The notes beneath the pieces are model-generated. The model had not been told where the DNA came from, did not search any database, and saw only the letters and a list, made by a program, of their open reading frames with translations. Shown here one piece after another: positions 5,092 to 5,782 of a stretch of 5,782 nucleotides of DNA. A program made the position numbers and the translations under genes. Each line of letters starts with the position of its first letter. Position 1 is the first letter of the stretch. The stretch comes from JBCCZC01 sp039188505 (GTDB lineage Bacteria; Pseudomonadota; Gammaproteobacteria; Xanthomonadales; SZUA-38): positions 1-5,782 of the forward strand of contig JBCCZC010000382.1 of the NCBI GenBank assembly GCA_039188505.1, given 5' to 3'.

Positions 5092-5782
5092 ATGGGTGGC
5101 CGCTACGACACGTTGATCGTTCCCACCGACCTGACGCCGATGGTCGATAGCGTCTGGCACCAGCACAGCGATCCGGACCTTGCCGCGCCGCCGACGAGGA
5201 TTCTGCCCGCGCTCTACGGCAACCTCATCATCAATCGTGGCGATCGCTACGAGCACGCGCCGCCGCGACCCCTGACCGTTCCCCATGTCTCGCTGCACGG
5301 CATCCGGACCCGAGCGATCGGAGCCGTGGCAACCGGGCGCACCGACTTGATCATCTTCAATCTGCGACCCTGGGCCGTCGCCGCGCTGGCGGCCATGCCG
5401 GCCGCCGAACTGACCGATCAGGTGCTGGATCTGGACCCGGACCGGGTATCCGATGGTGCGGCATGGGTCGAGGGGCCCGTCGCCGCCGCCGTGGATCGGA
5501 TCTTCGACCGCCTGCGCGCCCTGACCGCAGGCCGGGGCGACCTGCGCCTGCTGGCCAGCGTGACCGACCGGCTCGCATGCCTGCCGGTCGCGGCTGCGGC
5601 CGCCGAGCTGGGAATGACGCGTCGCCACCTGCAGCGCATCATGAACGCCCGCATGGGCGTGTCCCCGAAGCGGTTTCAGCAGCTGCGTCGCTACCAGGCG
5701 GCCCTGCCGGCGCTGCGGCGCGGCGAGCACGGCGCGCAGGTGGCCGCGGCGCTCGGGTACGTCGACCAGGCTCACCTCAATC
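5092..5782 (+). CDS. AraC-family transcriptional regulator, DUF6597-like N-terminus (3' truncated by window)
   Basis: The frame runs open from ATG 5092 to the window end: 230 residues and no stop. The N-terminus YDTLIVPTDLTPMVDSVWHQHSD...TRILPALYGNLIINRGDRYEH resembles the DUF6597-type ligand-binding region of AraC-like factors (an outer W, then LP.G...LI.N.GD.Y). The C-terminal DNA-binding domain has helix-turn-helix 1 at about 165-187 (VAAAAAELGMTRRHLQRIMNARMG), then VSPKRFQQLRRYQAAL. The second begins at AQVAAALGYVDQAHLN (215-230) and is cut mid-helix, so roughly 30 residues should follow. ATG 5092 was chosen because no in-frame start lies close upstream and the family pattern begins within five residues. 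It has a poor Shine-Dalgarno. The gene is divergent from another AraC regulator across a shared control region. Its targets may lie beyond the window; the effector is unknown. Confidence 0.85.
   Translation, partial: MGGRYDTLIVPTDLTPMVDSVWHQHSDPDLAAPPTRILPALYGNLIINRGDRYEHAPPRPLTVPHVSLHGIRTRAIGAVATGRTDLIIFNLRPWAVAALAAMPAAELTDQVLDLDPDRVSDGAAWVEGPVAAAVDRIFDRLRALTAGRGDLRLLASVTDRLACLPVAAAAAELGMTRRHLQRIMNARMGVSPKRFQQLRRYQAALPALRRGEHGAQVAAALGYVDQAHLN

Noticed and set aside
4356..5150. A 264-codon plus-strand open frame across the AraC gene
   Set aside because: It is antisense to a convincing AraC regulator and overlaps the start of the second one in another frame. It has no motifs.
3067..5775. A 902-codon minus-strand open frame covering the whole right third
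   Set aside because: Only its last 358 codons look like a protein. The upstream part is antisense to the plus-strand AraC gene and out of frame under the minus-strand AraC gene, and is Arg/Gly/Pro-rich filler typical of high-GC shadows. It is not a real fusion protein.

Overview
The window is about two-thirds G+C with strong G/C bias at third codon positions, tightly packed genes and ATG/GTG starts. This fits a high-GC proteobacterium, but nothing here fixes the genus. No RNA genes, CRISPR arrays, insertion sequences or attachment sites were seen. No gene-free stretch exceeds about 140 bases.

Left block, 1-3040, plus strand: a head-to-tail cassette of three genes. First comes the C-terminal end of a UbiA-type membrane prenyltransferase, cut by the window edge. 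Its stop overlaps the start of a flavin amine-oxidase-like protein of the COG2907 type (ATGA). After a 2-base gap a GTG starts a second flavoprotein of the DAO / sarcosine-oxidase-like family. The spacing implies translational coupling. I infer one pathway that prenylates an acceptor and then oxidises it or a related metabolite; the product is unknown.

Middle, 3041-3066: a short convergent junction. A GC-rich hairpin sits in the last codons of the second flavoprotein.

Right block, minus strand, 3067-4220 and 4296-4952 (or 5039): an AraC-type regulator with a cupin sensor domain is followed, 75 bases downstream, by a protein carrying an HEIFH zinc-protease motif and a downstream NEG motif, a gluzincin-like pattern. 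A clean signal peptide lies just upstream of the protease-like frame but is one base out of register with it, and a run of six G (plus strand) lies at the junction. This is either a sequencing indel or a real inactivating or localisation-changing frameshift.

Right edge, 5092-5782, plus strand: a second AraC-type regulator (DUF6597-like N-terminal region), divergent from the first and cut by the window end before its stop. The region between the two regulators holds a strong imperfect inverted repeat. That repeat would bury the upstream candidate start (5039) of the minus-strand regulator. With the codon bias and a good Shine-Dalgarno, it favours a GTG start at 4952.
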